Source: Ferrimonas aestuarii (GTDB lineage Bacteria > Pseudomonadota > Gammaproteobacteria > Enterobacterales > Shewanellaceae). From it: a stretch of DNA of 64,000 nt. The stretch covers positions 345,847 to 409,846 of the forward strand of contig NZ_SWCJ01000004.1 of the NCBI RefSeq assembly GCF_005116665.1, read 5' to 3'. Positions 37,206 to 46,548 of this stretch are shown here, piece by piece (position 1 is the stretch's first letter; the number at the start of each line of letters is the position of its first letter). A model generated the notes under the pieces. The model worked only from the letters and a program-made list of their open reading frames with translations. It made no database searches and was not told where the DNA came from. The translations under genes and the position numbers were made by a program.

Positions 37206-37915
37206 CCGGCTTTTCCCTGATAACCTTCCATCAAGTGTTGCCACTGTTCGGGCTTCCAATGAAGCCCGTCGACCCGACCCATCTCTTTGTGCAATGAGCG
37301 CTTAAGGCGCTCTAGATTCGCCTGTTGCCAACTCGCTTCGCTCTGGCGCAGCTCGCCACGATCAAAATCGATAAGGAAAAACTGGTTCTCATCCAGCAGA
37401 ATGTTTCTGGCATTAAGATCCGCATGATAAACGCCAGCGTCATGGAAGCGGCGCAGCAACGCGCCCAACTCAAACCATCGAGACTTGGGCAACTCACCTT
37501 GAGTTAATGCCCCCACCAGATCCTGACACCCGCACAGCTGTTCGGTAATCAGGTCAGCCCGATACCCTAACCCGCTGCGCTCAACTCGTGCCGCCAGAGG
37601 TTTGGAAACCGGCAACCCCAATCGCACCAGTTGCTCCAACAGAGCCAACTCTTTGAAAGGGCGAGTTGCCTCCAGCCCAGGCCACAAATACCAGTCTTTG
37701 ATCACCTTTCCCGGTAGGCCGCCACGATAATAATGACGCAGCACCGCCCGACGTTCATCCAGCTTGAGAAACCACGCAGGATTGCGGCCACTGGCACTGG
37801 AGTGCCCCACCACGTGATGATTCTGCATCAACCAATCTCGATCAAACCAGCGCCAATCGGCTTGGACGCCATCGGCACTGAGTAAGGTGACTTTGCCTTG
37901 AGCCTGCTGCTGCAT
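37202..37915 (-). CDS. kdkA: Kdo kinase
   Basis: KdkA-type protein of 237 residues with a kinase-like fold: N-terminal lobe with RHYYRGGLPGKVIKDWYLW, catalytic loop YHADLNARNILLD and metal loop FFLIDFDRGELR. It phosphorylates Kdo at O-4 in the inner core of organisms with one Kdo residue. I use the ATG at 37915; a frame from 37957 starts inside a TATACT promoter-like element and lacks a ribosome site. Confidence 0.9.
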   Translation of the reverse strand: MQQQAQGKVTLLSADGVQADWRWFDRDWLMQNHHVVGHSSASGRNPAWFLKLDERRAVLRHYYRGGLPGKVIKDWYLWPGLEATRPFKELALLEQLVRLGLPVSKPLAARVERSGLGYRADLITEQLCGCQDLVGALTQGELPKSRWFELGALLRRFHDAGVYHADLNARNILLDENQFFLIDFDRGELRQSEASWQQANLERLKRSLHKEMGRVDGLHWKPEQWQHLMEGYQGKAG

Positions 37916-38040
37916 ACCCGGTCTCGCTACGGAAATTTTGTTGCAGTATAACGGCAAACCCCAAAGAATCCCCCGCGATGCCGTTGATTTCCTTGGTCGA
38001 TGGTCAAAATTTATTTAAACTTGGCGTTTTGCTTCCAACA

Positions 38041-39090
38041 ATGACGCCCATGCCCATCCCAAACTCTCCCAACTCCATCTGCATCATGCGCCTTTCAGCC
38101 ATAGGCGACGTATGCCATGCCGTTGCTATGGTGCAAGCGGTGCAGCGCCGTCATCCTCAGGCCAAGATCACCTGGGTAGTGGGTAAAGTTGAGGCGCAGC
38201 TACTGGCAGGCCTTGAGGGCGTTGAATTGGTGGTGTTCGATAAGCGCCTCGGCTGGCAGGGCTACAAACAATTGTGGGCGGCACTGAAAAGCCAACGCTT
38301 TGATGTACTGCTGCACATGCAGGTGGCGCTGCGAGCCTCCATTGCCACCTTAGGCATCAAGGCCAAGGCCAAAGTTGGCTTTGATAAAGCCCGCGCCAAA
38401 GAGGGGCAATGGCTGTTTGTAAACCACAAGATTGAGCCTCAATCTGAGCCTCACGTACTCGATGGCTTTATGAATTTCGCCAGAGCCGTCGGCGTCACGG
38501 ATACCAAGCCAACATGGAAGATGCCCCTAACTGACGCCGAGCTTAGTTTTGCTGAGCAGCACATTGCAGGGGACCAGCGCACCCTGATCATCTGCCCCGC
38601 GGCCAGCAAAGCAGAACGCAACTGGTTGGCAGACCGTTACGCCCAAGTGGCGGACTTCGCCCTGTCTCAAGGGATGAAAGTGATGCTCTGCGGTGGACCG
38701 GCGGAGCTGGAAAAACAGTTGGCTGCCGACATTGTCGCCCATGCCCAAGGCAAGATAACCAACCTCGTGGGTCAGACCAACCTAAAACAGCTTTTGGCCC
38801 TACTCGGTCGAGCCAGTTTGGTGATTGCCCCCGATACAGGTCCGGCCCACATGGCCGTGACCCAAGGTACACCGGTAATCGGCCTTTACGCCCACTCCAA
38901 CCCAAAGCGTACCGGCCCCTATTTAAGCCTAGATCGGGTCGTCAGTCGCTATCAGCAGCACATTGAAGTCCAGACGGGAAAACCGATGGCACAGATCCCT
39001 TTCGGCACCCGAGCCAAAGGCAGTGAACTCATGCACGATATCGACGTCGAATCGGTTATTGAGCAGGTAAAACAAGCTTTAAGGGCTTAA
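38041..39090 (+). CDS. GT9 heptosyltransferase-like glycosyltransferase
   Basis: Family 9 glycosyltransferase of 349 residues. ICIMRLSAIGDVCHAVAMVQA is the family N-terminus, and APDTGPAHMAVTQGTPVIGLYAHSNPKRTGPY the ADP-heptose-binding end. It probably adds a heptose to the inner core (WaaC- or WaaQ-like), complementing WaaF at 50.2 kb; the exact acceptor is not determined. The start is uncertain: codons at 37978, 38041 and 38050 are possible and none has a good ribosome site; 38041 lies just past a weak TTGGTC-17-TAAACT element. Divergent from kdkA. Confidence 0.85.
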   Translation: MTPMPIPNSPNSICIMRLSAIGDVCHAVAMVQAVQRRHPQAKITWVVGKVEAQLLAGLEGVELVVFDKRLGWQGYKQLWAALKSQRFDVLLHMQVALRASIATLGIKAKAKVGFDKARAKEGQWLFVNHKIEPQSEPHVLDGFMNFARAVGVTDTKPTWKMPLTDAELSFAEQHIAGDQRTLIICPAASKAERNWLADRYAQVADFALSQGMKVMLCGGPAELEKQLAADIVAHAQGKITNLVGQTNLKQLLALLGRASLVIAPDTGPAHMAVTQGTPVIGLYAHSNPKRTGPYLSLDRVVSRYQQHIEVQTGKPMAQIPFGTRAKGSELMHDIDVESVIEQVKQALRA

Positions 39091-39144
39091 ACTTAAGCGA
39101 AATCAGCCTTAAGCCCAAGAGACCACACATACAGGACTCTCTGA

Positions 39145-40143
39145 ATGCGAATTCTAGTTACCGGCGCCGCCGGCTTTATTGGCTACTACGTAAGCCAACG
39201 TCTATTAGACGCAGGTCACCAAGTGGTTGGCCTAGACAACCTGAATGATTACTACGATGTCGAGCTTAAACAAGCTCGACTTGAGCAGTTGACGCCACAC
39301 CGCCACTTCCAATTCATCGAAATGGATCTGGCCGATCGCGATGGCATGGCCAACCTGTTTGCTGGCGACAAATTCGATCGCGTGATTCATCTGGCCGCCC
39401 AAGCAGGGGTGCGCTACTCCATCGACAACCCAATGGCTTATTTGGACTCCAACCTAGCGGGCATGCTGACCATCTTGGAAGGCTGCCGCCAGCAGAAGGT
39501 TCCCCATCTGGTTTATGCCTCTTCGTCATCGGTGTACGGCATGAATAAGAAGGTGCCATTTAGCGAGTCTGATGCCGTCGATCACCCAGTGAGCCTCTAC
39601 GCCGCCACAAAGAAATCCAATGAGCTGATGGCACACACCTACAGCCACTTATACGACCTGCCGACCACCGGCCTGCGTTTCTTTACGGTGTATGGACCAA
39701 TGGGTCGCCCAGACATGGCCTACTTCAGCTTTACTAAGAAGATTTTGGCTGGCGAGCCTATCGATGTATTCAACCATGGCAAGCTGTCTCGGGACTTCAC
39801 CTATATCGATGACATCGTCGAGGGCGTGCTGCGCGTAATGGAGGAGATCCCATCTCGAGATGACAGCAACGACTGTTCCTCTCCCGATCAATCCAGCGCC
39901 CCATATCAGCTGTTTAATATCGGCAACCACCAGCCTGTGGAGCTATTAACCTTCATTCAGACTCTGGAGCAGGCGCTGGGCGTCAAAGCCAAGCTGAATA
40001 TGAAGCCGATGCAGCCCGGCGACGTGTACACCACTTATGCGGATACCGACAATCTTCAGCAAGCGGTGGGCTTTAGCCCTGACACCTCTTTGGCCGAAGG
40101 CCTAGGTAAGTTTGCCCAGTGGTATCGCAGCTTCTACGGCTAA
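39145..40143 (+). CDS. UDP-glucuronate 4-epimerase-like SDR enzyme
   Basis: Extended short-chain dehydrogenase of 332 residues: GAAGFIGYYVSQRLL (NAD site), YASSSSVYGMN and the YAATKKSNE catalytic Tyr/Lys. The segment LDNLNDYYDVELKQARLEQL is characteristic of UDP-glucuronate 4-epimerases of capsule and core clusters, which make UDP-galacturonate. Galacturonate is a known core sugar in this group, so the context fits. An 8-base inverted repeat (39083-39116) lies between the GT9 gene and this one but lacks a T-run. Confidence 0.87.
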   Translation: MRILVTGAAGFIGYYVSQRLLDAGHQVVGLDNLNDYYDVELKQARLEQLTPHRHFQFIEMDLADRDGMANLFAGDKFDRVIHLAAQAGVRYSIDNPMAYLDSNLAGMLTILEGCRQQKVPHLVYASSSSVYGMNKKVPFSESDAVDHPVSLYAATKKSNELMAHTYSHLYDLPTTGLRFFTVYGPMGRPDMAYFSFTKKILAGEPIDVFNHGKLSRDFTYIDDIVEGVLRVMEEIPSRDDSNDCSSPDQSSAPYQLFNIGNHQPVELLTFIQTLEQALGVKAKLNMKPMQPGDVYTTYADTDNLQQAVGFSPDTSLAEGLGKFAQWYRSFYG

Positions 40144-40189
40144 AGCCGTGGTAGACTCCATTTTCAGTTTTCAAAGAGTTTGATTGGCA

Positions 40190-41617
40190 ATGAAAGTTTC
40201 TCTGCCCTCCTACAAAAACGCACAGGTTCTGGTCGTCGGTGATGTGATGCTGGATCGCTACTGGGTTGGTCCTACTGGACGCATTTCGCCAGAAGCGCCG
40301 GTTCCAGTAGTCAAAATTGACACCATCGAAGACCGCCCTGGCGGTGCCGCCAACGTGGCACTTAACATTGCGGCTCTAGGTGGCAATGCCGACTTGGTTG
40401 GCCTGGTAGGCGCCGATGAAGCCGCCGACGCCCTTAGAAGTAAGATCAGCAACCTAGGCGTTACGCCCAAATTGGTGGAGGTCGACAATGCACCCACCAT
40501 CACCAAGTTGCGAGTACTATCTCGAAACCAGCAGTTGATCCGCTTGGATTTTGAGGAAGCCTTCGGTCTGAGCGGTGAAGAGCAGATCAACGAACAGACT
40601 GAAGCCGCCTTGGAACAGGCCAAAGTGGTGATCCTATCTGACTACGCCAAAGGGGCTTTGTCTAACCCGCAAGAGATCATCCGCTTGGCTCGCAAAGCTG
40701 GCGTGCCTTCTCTGGTGGACCCCAAAGGCACCGATTTCGAAAAGTACCGTGGCGCCACGCTTCTAACCCCAAATATGGGTGAGTTCGAAGCCGTTGTCGG
40801 CAAGATCAAAGACGAAGCCGACCTTGTTGCCAAAGGCTTAGCCCTAATTGAACAGTTTGAACTGGATGCGCTGCTGGTGACACGCTCAGAAAAAGGCATG
40901 ACCCTGCTGCGCCCCGGCCAAACGGAACTGCACCTGCCAGCAATGGCTCGTGAGGTCTACGACGTCACCGGCGCTGGCGATACCGTTATTGGTACCCTAG
41001 CCGCCTCTCTGGCCGCAGGTAGCGAGCTGGATCAAGCCTGCGCTCTGGCTAACGCCGCCGCTTCTGTGGTGGTAGGCAAGCGCGGTACCTCAACCATCTC
41101 TGCGGTCGAGTTGGCTGCCATGGTGGCATCCATGCACGACGAAAGTGGCTTCGGTGTTATGGATGAAAGCCAGCTACTGTACGCCGTTGCCGACGCCAAA
41201 GCCCGTGGCGAAAAAGTGGTGATGACCAACGGCTGCTTCGACATCCTGCACGCAGGCCACGTCAGTTACCTGAGCCAAGCGAAAAAACTGGGTGACCGCT
41301 TAATTGTTGCGGTTAACAGCGACGACTCCGTTAAACGCCTTAAAGGGGAGTCTCGCCCGGTCAACAACATCGACCGCCGCATGAGCGTACTCGCCGGCCT
41401 TGGCGCCGTCGACTGGGTGGTGGAGTTTACCGAAGACACGCCGCAGCGTTTGATTGCCGAAGTGTTGCCTAACCTGCTGGTGAAAGGCGGCGACTATAAG
41501 GTTGAAGAGATTGCTGGTCACCAAGAGGTGCTGGCCAACGGCGGTGAAGTGCAGATTCTTGGCTTTGAAGATGGGGTTTCTACCACCGAGATCATCCGCA
41601 AGATCACCTCGAAGTAA
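40190..41617 (+). CDS. hldE: bifunctional heptose-7-P kinase / heptose-1-P adenylyltransferase
   Basis: HldE of 475 residues. The ribokinase-like half (1 to about 318) carries [24 protein letters not shown] and [14 protein letters not shown] with the catalytic Asp; the nucleotidyltransferase half carries [16 protein letters not shown] and ends with [13 protein letters not shown]. It performs two steps of ADP-heptose synthesis between GmhA and HldD. The start MKVSLP matches E. coli HldE; a TTG two codons upstream is disfavoured. It ends at a strong terminator. Confidence 0.97.
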   Translation: MKVSLPSYKNAQVLVVGDVMLDRYWVGPTGRISPEAPVPVVKIDTIEDRPGGAANVALNIAALGGNADLVGLVGADEAADALRSKISNLGVTPKLVEVDNAPTITKLRVLSRNQQLIRLDFEEAFGLSGEEQINEQTEAALEQAKVVILSDYAKGALSNPQEIIRLARKAGVPSLVDPKGTDFEKYRGATLLTPNMGEFEAVVGKIKDEADLVAKGLALIEQFELDALLVTRSEKGMTLLRPGQTELHLPAMAREVYDVTGAGDTVIGTLAASLAAGSELDQACALANAAASVVVGKRGTSTISAVELAAMVASMHDESGFGVMDESQLLYAVADAKARGEKVVMTNGCFDILHAGHVSYLSQAKKLGDRLIVAVNSDDSVKRLKGESRPVNNIDRRMSVLAGLGAVDWVVEFTEDTPQRLIAEVLPNLLVKGGDYKVEEIAGHQEVLANGGEVQILGFEDGVSTTEIIRKITSK

Positions 41618-41632
41618 CAAGCCCCAACCATG

Positions 41633-41660
41633 AAAAAACCCGCCATCTGGCGGGTTTTTT
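41633..41660. terminator. bidirectional terminator, hldE/gmhA
   Basis: A-run, stem CCCGCC/GGCGGG with ATCT loop, T-run: a symmetric terminator between the convergent hldE and gmhA genes. Confidence 0.92.
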
Positions 41661-41677
41661 ATTGAAGCTATTGATGA

Positions 41678-42259
41678 TTACTTTTCATCGGCCATCAGCT
41701 GCTCAATCAGCATGATCAAGATATGAATCACCTTGATGTGCACCTCTTGGATGCGATCGGCATAACCAAAGTGAGGTACGCGAATCTCGACATCGGCGAG
41801 GTTGGCCATCTTGCCGCCATCTTTACCGGTTAACACTACGGTCTTCATGCCTTGGGCTTTGGCCGCATCGATGGCATTGAGAATATTTTGGGAGTTGCCG
41901 CTGGTGCTGATGCCAAACAGTACATCACCACTGCGACCAACGCCTTCAATATAGCGGGAGAACACGTGGTCGTAGCCAAAGTCATTACTGACGCAAGACA
42001 GGTGGCTAGGATCGGAAATGGCAATGGCACCATACGCAGGGCGATTATTTCGGTAACGGCCGGTCAGCTCTTCGGCAAAATGCATGGCGTCACAGTGAGA
42101 GCCTCCATTACCACAGGAAAGCACTTTCCCCTGCTGTTTTAAGGAGTCCGCAATCAGGGCCGCAGCCTCTTCAACTCGAGCCATCTGCTCATCATCGGCA
42201 ATAAAGCGATTGAGCACTTCAGCGGCTTCAGTTAATTCTTTACGAATCTGCTCTTTCAT
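41678..42259 (-). CDS. gmhA: sedoheptulose-7-phosphate isomerase
   Basis: SIS-domain protein of 193 residues: [42 protein letters not shown] and the C-terminal [15 protein letters not shown] with metal-binding His. The AEELTGRY and HCDA residues are those of GmhA rather than the related DiaA. First step of the heptose pathway. It begins a minus-strand series but the next gene upstream is 67 bases away. Confidence 0.93.
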   Translation of the reverse strand: MKEQIRKELTEAAEVLNRFIADDEQMARVEEAAALIADSLKQQGKVLSCGNGGSHCDAMHFAEELTGRYRNNRPAYGAIAISDPSHLSCVSNDFGYDHVFSRYIEGVGRSGDVLFGISTSGNSQNILNAIDAAKAQGMKTVVLTGKDGGKMANLADVEIRVPHFGYADRIQEVHIKVIHILIMLIEQLMADEK

Positions 42260-42325
42260 CGATACATCCTAATTTAAAGTCTGCCAGTAACCATATCACA
42301 GCCAATGTGAGCTATTAGTAAAAAT

Positions 42326-43360
42326 TTACACCGTGGTCAGGCTGTTATATAGGGCAAGATAACGCTCGCAGACGCTTTGAGGGCTAAAGTCCCGCAATCG
42401 TTCCTTGGCTCCTGCGGCAAGCTGTTGCTGCAATGATTCATCAGCAATCAAGGTAAGCAGCGCCCGCTCCAACGCTTGGTCATCTCCAGGCTCAACCAAC
42501 AGCCCGGTTTGACCATCGACGATCATATCGGGAATGCCACCGGCATTGGCGCCAATGACCGGTGTGTCGTGTTGCCAAGCTTCCAATACCGTTGAGCCCA
42601 AGCCTTCGTTCAAAGAGGGGAACAACATCAATTTCATTGCAGCCAGATAGTTACCAATGTCATCGCAATGGCCAAGAAATTCAATATTATCGATGCCTTG
42701 AGCCTGCTGCTTCAGTTGTGACTCGTCCTTGCCGCTGCCCAAAAACAGAAACTGCAACTGTGGATGGGTTTTCGCCAACCGGCGCGCCACTTCAATAGTG
42801 AGATGATAGCCCTTGTGGTGCAGCAACTTGCCCACCTGACCAATCAAGATTTTATCCGGATACTGAGCCTGAATCTCCGCCACTCGCTGCGGATCCGCCG
42901 CGAAAGTCGAAAAACTGCTGGGAATCACTCGAGTGGTAATCCTGTTATCCAGAGTCAATATCTGTGCCTCAATGGCACGGCTAAGGCCAACCACAGTGGC
43001 GGCATTGCGATACGCCAGCCGGGTCAGCGCACTGGATTTAAGTTTATTGTCCACCCGCCGAGTAATGATGTAGCGATTACCATGCAGCAACCCTTGCAGT
43101 GCACACCAGTACACCGCTTTGCCATCGTGGGCATGCAGCATTACCGACTTAGGTAACCAGCGACGATGGTGACCAAGCAGATGGTGCTTGGCATGTACCA
43201 CGGTGACATTCAAACCTGCCAATTTGTCGTTGAGCGGGGAGTCTGGGCGAATCACAGCCCATTGCTCTACCCCTTGGGCCGCCAAAGAGCGGATTAGGTT
43301 AAGGGTTTGACGCTCACCGCCACTGAACCCTTTCGCCAAATTTACATGGCAGATCTGCAT
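42326..43360 (-). CDS. GT4-family glycosyltransferase
   Basis: GT-B glycosyltransferase of 344 residues: N-terminal HVNLAKGFSGGERQTLNLIRSL, Rossmann half with IGQVGKLLHHKGYHLTIEVA, and the donor site FPSLNEGLGSTVLEAWQHDTPVIG with the EX7E motif. Probably an LPS core transferase of the WavL/WavF kind; sugar and linkage unknown. The ATG at 43360 fits the AAGG spacing better than that at 43366. It follows the WavE pair on the same strand. Confidence 0.85.
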   Translation of the reverse strand: MQICHVNLAKGFSGGERQTLNLIRSLAAQGVEQWAVIRPDSPLNDKLAGLNVTVVHAKHHLLGHHRRWLPKSVMLHAHDGKAVYWCALQGLLHGNRYIITRRVDNKLKSSALTRLAYRNAATVVGLSRAIEAQILTLDNRITTRVIPSSFSTFAADPQRVAEIQAQYPDKILIGQVGKLLHHKGYHLTIEVARRLAKTHPQLQFLFLGSGKDESQLKQQAQGIDNIEFLGHCDDIGNYLAAMKLMLFPSLNEGLGSTVLEAWQHDTPVIGANAGGIPDMIVDGQTGLLVEPGDDQALERALLTLIADESLQQQLAAGAKERLRDFSPQSVCERYLALYNSLTTV

Positions 43361-43401
43361 GAACATAACCTTCTAAAAACAAACCGATACAGTCTACTCG
43401 G

Positions 43402-44409
43402 TTACTCACCTCGGTTTCTAGTAACCTGATGTTCCGCCCAGCGCAGTTTCAAGGTTTGTTTCACCCCTTGCCCCAAATACGCCAAGCCGCGAATCAAGCG
43501 ATGAAATGCCCGGTAGGTCAGCTCCTCAGAAAATCGCTGCTGAGGTTGGCAATAGCGTTTATATAGTTGCAGCCAACGACGGAAGGTGTAATGGGTATAA
43601 GGAAAGCCATCGTTTTGATCCAAGCGCTTAGGCACCACCAAGCCAAGAACCTTGCGGTCTAAGATAATGAGATTATTCGCAAAAATCTGATCGGATAGAC
43701 GCTTCTGACCCGCACTCATATCAAACTTATGTCGAAACTGAATCTGGATGTGCTTGCGCAAATATGCAGTCCACAACATCTGCTCTACGTGCAATTGATG
43801 GAAGGGGTAGTTGGCATGCTGGCGCTTACCCGATAGATTCCGGTTAAATTCATAATCGCTCCACAGGGGCAGATCCCATAGGTCCAACAGATCTTCAGTT
43901 AAGCCAAAATGGAAAAAATCCGACGGGAAGAACGGAATCGCTTTCCCCTGAGAGTACTCTTTGGCGAATAAGTTGGAAGCCACTACCCGCTGACGGAAAA
44001 AACTAAACTTGTCGTCACGATGATTAAACTGCTGATACAGAGACACAAACTCATTAGAGGTTAATAAGTTATCGCTGCGCAGTTTGATGGCATAAGGGGT
44101 TCCAACCTGCTTTAAGCCCGCCATGGTACAGACAATCTGACGATTGATGTTGACCGTATGAGGCTTATCTTTCTTGTTGAACTTGGTTACCGTTGGCCCG
44201 GAATCTTGGCTGAACACTAACTCGTCATAGTCCAAACCCTGAGCATCCATGCCCTGCCAAGTCGATAAGATGATCTTGGCGCCAGGCAGGTACTGTCGTA
44301 CCGACGCCAAGCACCGCTGGGTCAACTTAGGACCACGAGGATCCTCCTCGCTGGTATGCAGCGGCCCTTGAACCACCACAGAAATTTGCTCAAAACGGAT
44401 GCCGTCCAT
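43402..44409 (-). CDS. WavE-family LPS synthesis protein, copy 1
   Basis: A 335-residue WavE-family protein. Shared blocks are ISVVVQGPLHT near the N-terminus, LPGAKIILSTWQGMDAQGLDYDELV, the NINRQIVCTMAGLKQV motif and YAIKLRSDNLLTSNEF with an acidic pair, as in GT-A-like transferases. The C-terminal half is aromatic and basic. WavE is required for core LPS in Vibrio cholerae; biochemical activity is not known to me. It is a paralogue of the next gene upstream (44465-45466). Confidence 0.85.
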   Translation of the reverse strand: MDGIRFEQISVVVQGPLHTSEEDPRGPKLTQRCLASVRQYLPGAKIILSTWQGMDAQGLDYDELVFSQDSGPTVTKFNKKDKPHTVNINRQIVCTMAGLKQVGTPYAIKLRSDNLLTSNEFVSLYQQFNHRDDKFSFFRQRVVASNLFAKEYSQGKAIPFFPSDFFHFGLTEDLLDLWDLPLWSDYEFNRNLSGKRQHANYPFHQLHVEQMLWTAYLRKHIQIQFRHKFDMSAGQKRLSDQIFANNLIILDRKVLGLVVPKRLDQNDGFPYTHYTFRRWLQLYKRYCQPQQRFSEELTYRAFHRLIRGLAYLGQGVKQTLKLRWAEHQVTRNRGE

Positions 44410-44464
44410 ATCGCTCCCTTAAGGAAAACTGGGCCTGACATCCATTTCAAAGCGCCTACATAAA

Positions 44465-45466
44465 CTAACCGCGAACCTTTTTAAAAAGGCGACCGCGACC
44501 TTCTAGCCACTTAGGTGGCAGCAATAATGCTCTTAAACTGGTAATGCGTAACCAATCTTGCAAATCCCCCTGAATCTTCCAGTTAGGATCGCAATAACGA
44601 CGATACAGTCGCTGCCAGCCAAGATGGTGTAGGTAAGTAATCAAGCTGCCAGTTCGGTTGGCACGCTCATTACCGCTGAACTTAGTATTCAGACCCAAAC
44701 CAATAACTTCAGGTTCACCCACCACCAAGTTATTGGCATAACAGTAATCGGAAACTCGACGCAGCTCAGATGAATAGTCATGCAGATGTTTGATGCCGAT
44801 ACTGGAATCAAACTGCTGCAGCGCTGCCAACCAGAGGCGCTGAGTACAATCGGGCATGTAGTAAGGGTAGCCGTCATGCTGCTCAATGCCCGCTTTCGAT
44901 GGGTCATAAACCAGATCTTGAAACAGCGGGAAGTCCCAAAGCGCGATGACATCCTCGGTCAGCCCGAAGTAGAAGAAATCACAGGCATGGAACACCACCG
45001 GCAAGCCTTTGGCGTACTCACGAGTAAAGGTGTTGTTGACCACCACCCGCTCTTTTAGAAACCGGTACTGCTCGCCACGTTTGGGAAACCCTTGCTGAAG
45101 CCGTTTGAAGTTGTCGCTTGTCAGAAAATTATCTGAGCGTAACTTCATGGCGTACTTAGTTTTGACCTGTTTCAAGCCATTGATGGTGGAGACAATCTGG
45201 CGATTGTTGTTCACCTTATCTGGTTGACCATCGGCCTTGTAGCGGTTGATATTTGGGCCAGGGTCTTGATTTAGCACCAGCTCATCATAGTCCAACCCTT
45301 CCACCGGTTGCCCCTCCCAAGTGGAGAGGATGATGGTGGCTCCGGGCAGATGCTGACGGATGCTTTTTAGCACCCGCACCGTAATGCCCTCGTCCATAGC
45401 GCGATCCGCAAGGGCCTGAACCGGCCCCTGCACCACCACACTGATGTCGGTGTTATCGATCATCAC
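44465..45466 (-). CDS. WavE-family LPS synthesis protein, copy 2
   Basis: A 333-residue paralogue of the neighbouring WavE gene: ISVVVQGPVQAL, LPGATIILSTWEGQPVEGLDYDELVLNQDPGP, NNNRQIVSTINGLKQV and YAMKLRSDNFLTSDNF align block by block, while the C-terminal halves differ more. The two probably arose by duplication and now add different residues. It abuts the nucleotidyltransferase-HAD gene, whose stop lies directly before its start, so they are in one operon. Confidence 0.85.
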   Translation of the reverse strand: MMIDNTDISVVVQGPVQALADRAMDEGITVRVLKSIRQHLPGATIILSTWEGQPVEGLDYDELVLNQDPGPNINRYKADGQPDKVNNNRQIVSTINGLKQVKTKYAMKLRSDNFLTSDNFKRLQQGFPKRGEQYRFLKERVVVNNTFTREYAKGLPVVFHACDFFYFGLTEDVIALWDFPLFQDLVYDPSKAGIEQHDGYPYYMPDCTQRLWLAALQQFDSSIGIKHLHDYSSELRRVSDYCYANNLVVGEPEVIGLGLNTKFSGNERANRTGSLITYLHHLGWQRLYRRYCDPNWKIQGDLQDWLRITSLRALLLPPKWLEGRGRLFKKVRG

Positions 45467-46546
45467 TTACTTATCCAGATCGATGTGGAAGCCAACGGAA
45501 TCTTCCAACTTGTCTTTCAGATCGCTGCTGTTGCGCTTGATGTTGATGGCATCGCAGCTCTTATAAGGGTTGGATTTGGCGTAGTCGTTAATCACGATAC
45601 GGCGACCGTGCACCAAGCCCATGATCAGCTGGTGATAACGAATACCAAGGCGTTCACACTGATCAATGGTGGTCTGACGGAATTTCTCTTTACGAGAGGT
45701 GGTTAGAATGATTTCAACCTTGCCGCTGGCGTACAGCGCGTTAAGCGTATCAACGTTTGGCGCAATGGCATCGGTAGTGCCCCACTTCGGCTCAGTGTAT
45801 TGGCCGGAGTTGCGAACCAGAGTGCCATCCAAGTCTACAAACAGGGTGGAGTACTGGGCTTTATAAGCGTTCCACTCTTTGATGGTGCCCCAGTCAACGT
45901 AATCGCTAACCAACTGATGGCCAAAGCCTTTGCCGTCCAGAATCATCTTGAAGATGATGTGAGACAGGTACAGATCCTCTTCCACTTTCATGGCGTTAAA
46001 GTACTGCATGTACTCTTCGGCACTGGCGAAGCTGTAACCACCAACGCAGAAGGTGCTGGAAACGATCTGCTTTTCCACGATGTTGATGATCTGCCCGTCC
46101 GCATTCACCTCAACGTAGCTCTTATTGCGAGCATTAACGTTTTCCAGATTGTGCAGGTCATAGCAAGATACGGCGTTGCCTGGTTGTGGTTTGTCTTGGA
46201 AATAGTTGTCAGAGTCTTTGATGTAGATAGGGCCTTTAATATTGCCCTGCTCGATACCACGAGCCACGGTCTCAGGCTGGTTGCGGGTCTGCTCTTCCAG
46301 CAGCACGAATTCAATCAGTTCGGCAATGCCCTGCTCTTCGAACTGCTCAGTCAGCGCGGAAACGAAGCCGTACTCCAGTTCGTGCTCTTTCAGGCCCACG
46401 AGATAGATTTTGCTGACCTGCTCCAGATCCAGGCCTTTGATCGCCTCAACCACCATAAAATCACCACGAGGATGAGTCAGCATCCACTTAGGCTTTAGGT
46501 CTGGAAAGCGGGATGAGCGGCCTGCAATAGGGATAATGATGTTCAT
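45467..46546 (-). CDS. nucleotidyltransferase-HAD phosphatase fusion
   Basis: A 359-residue two-domain protein. Residues 1 to about 225 form a nucleotidyltransferase (IPIAGRSSRFPDLKPKWML, a GxxxR...PK signature; IKDSDNYF as the metal Asp; NIVEKQIVSSTFCVGGYSF; DWGTIKEW). Residues about 235-355 form a HAD-type hydrolase (LFVDLDGTLV with Asp238 and Asp240, TTSRKEKFRQTT, INDYAKSN). So one polypeptide could activate a phosphorylated compound as a nucleotide and remove a phosphate. It lies between an APH-fold kinase (3-base gap) and two WavE genes. The substrate is unknown; choline-, polyol- or amide-type decorations are possible by analogy with kinase/cytidylyltransferase pairs in other surface-glycan loci. 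Confidence 0.8.
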   Translation of the reverse strand: MNIIIPIAGRSSRFPDLKPKWMLTHPRGDFMVVEAIKGLDLEQVSKIYLVGLKEHELEYGFVSALTEQFEEQGIAELIEFVLLEEQTRNQPETVARGIEQGNIKGPIYIKDSDNYFQDKPQPGNAVSCYDLHNLENVNARNKSYVEVNADGQIINIVEKQIVSSTFCVGGYSFASAEEYMQYFNAMKVEEDLYLSHIIFKMILDGKGFGHQLVSDYVDWGTIKEWNAYKAQYSTLFVDLDGTLVRNSGQYTEPKWGTTDAIAPNVDTLNALYASGKVEIILTTSRKEKFRQTTIDQCERLGIRYHQLIMGLVHGRRIVINDYAKSNPYKSCDAINIKRNSSDLKDKLEDSVGFHIDLDK

Positions 46547-46548
46547 AG

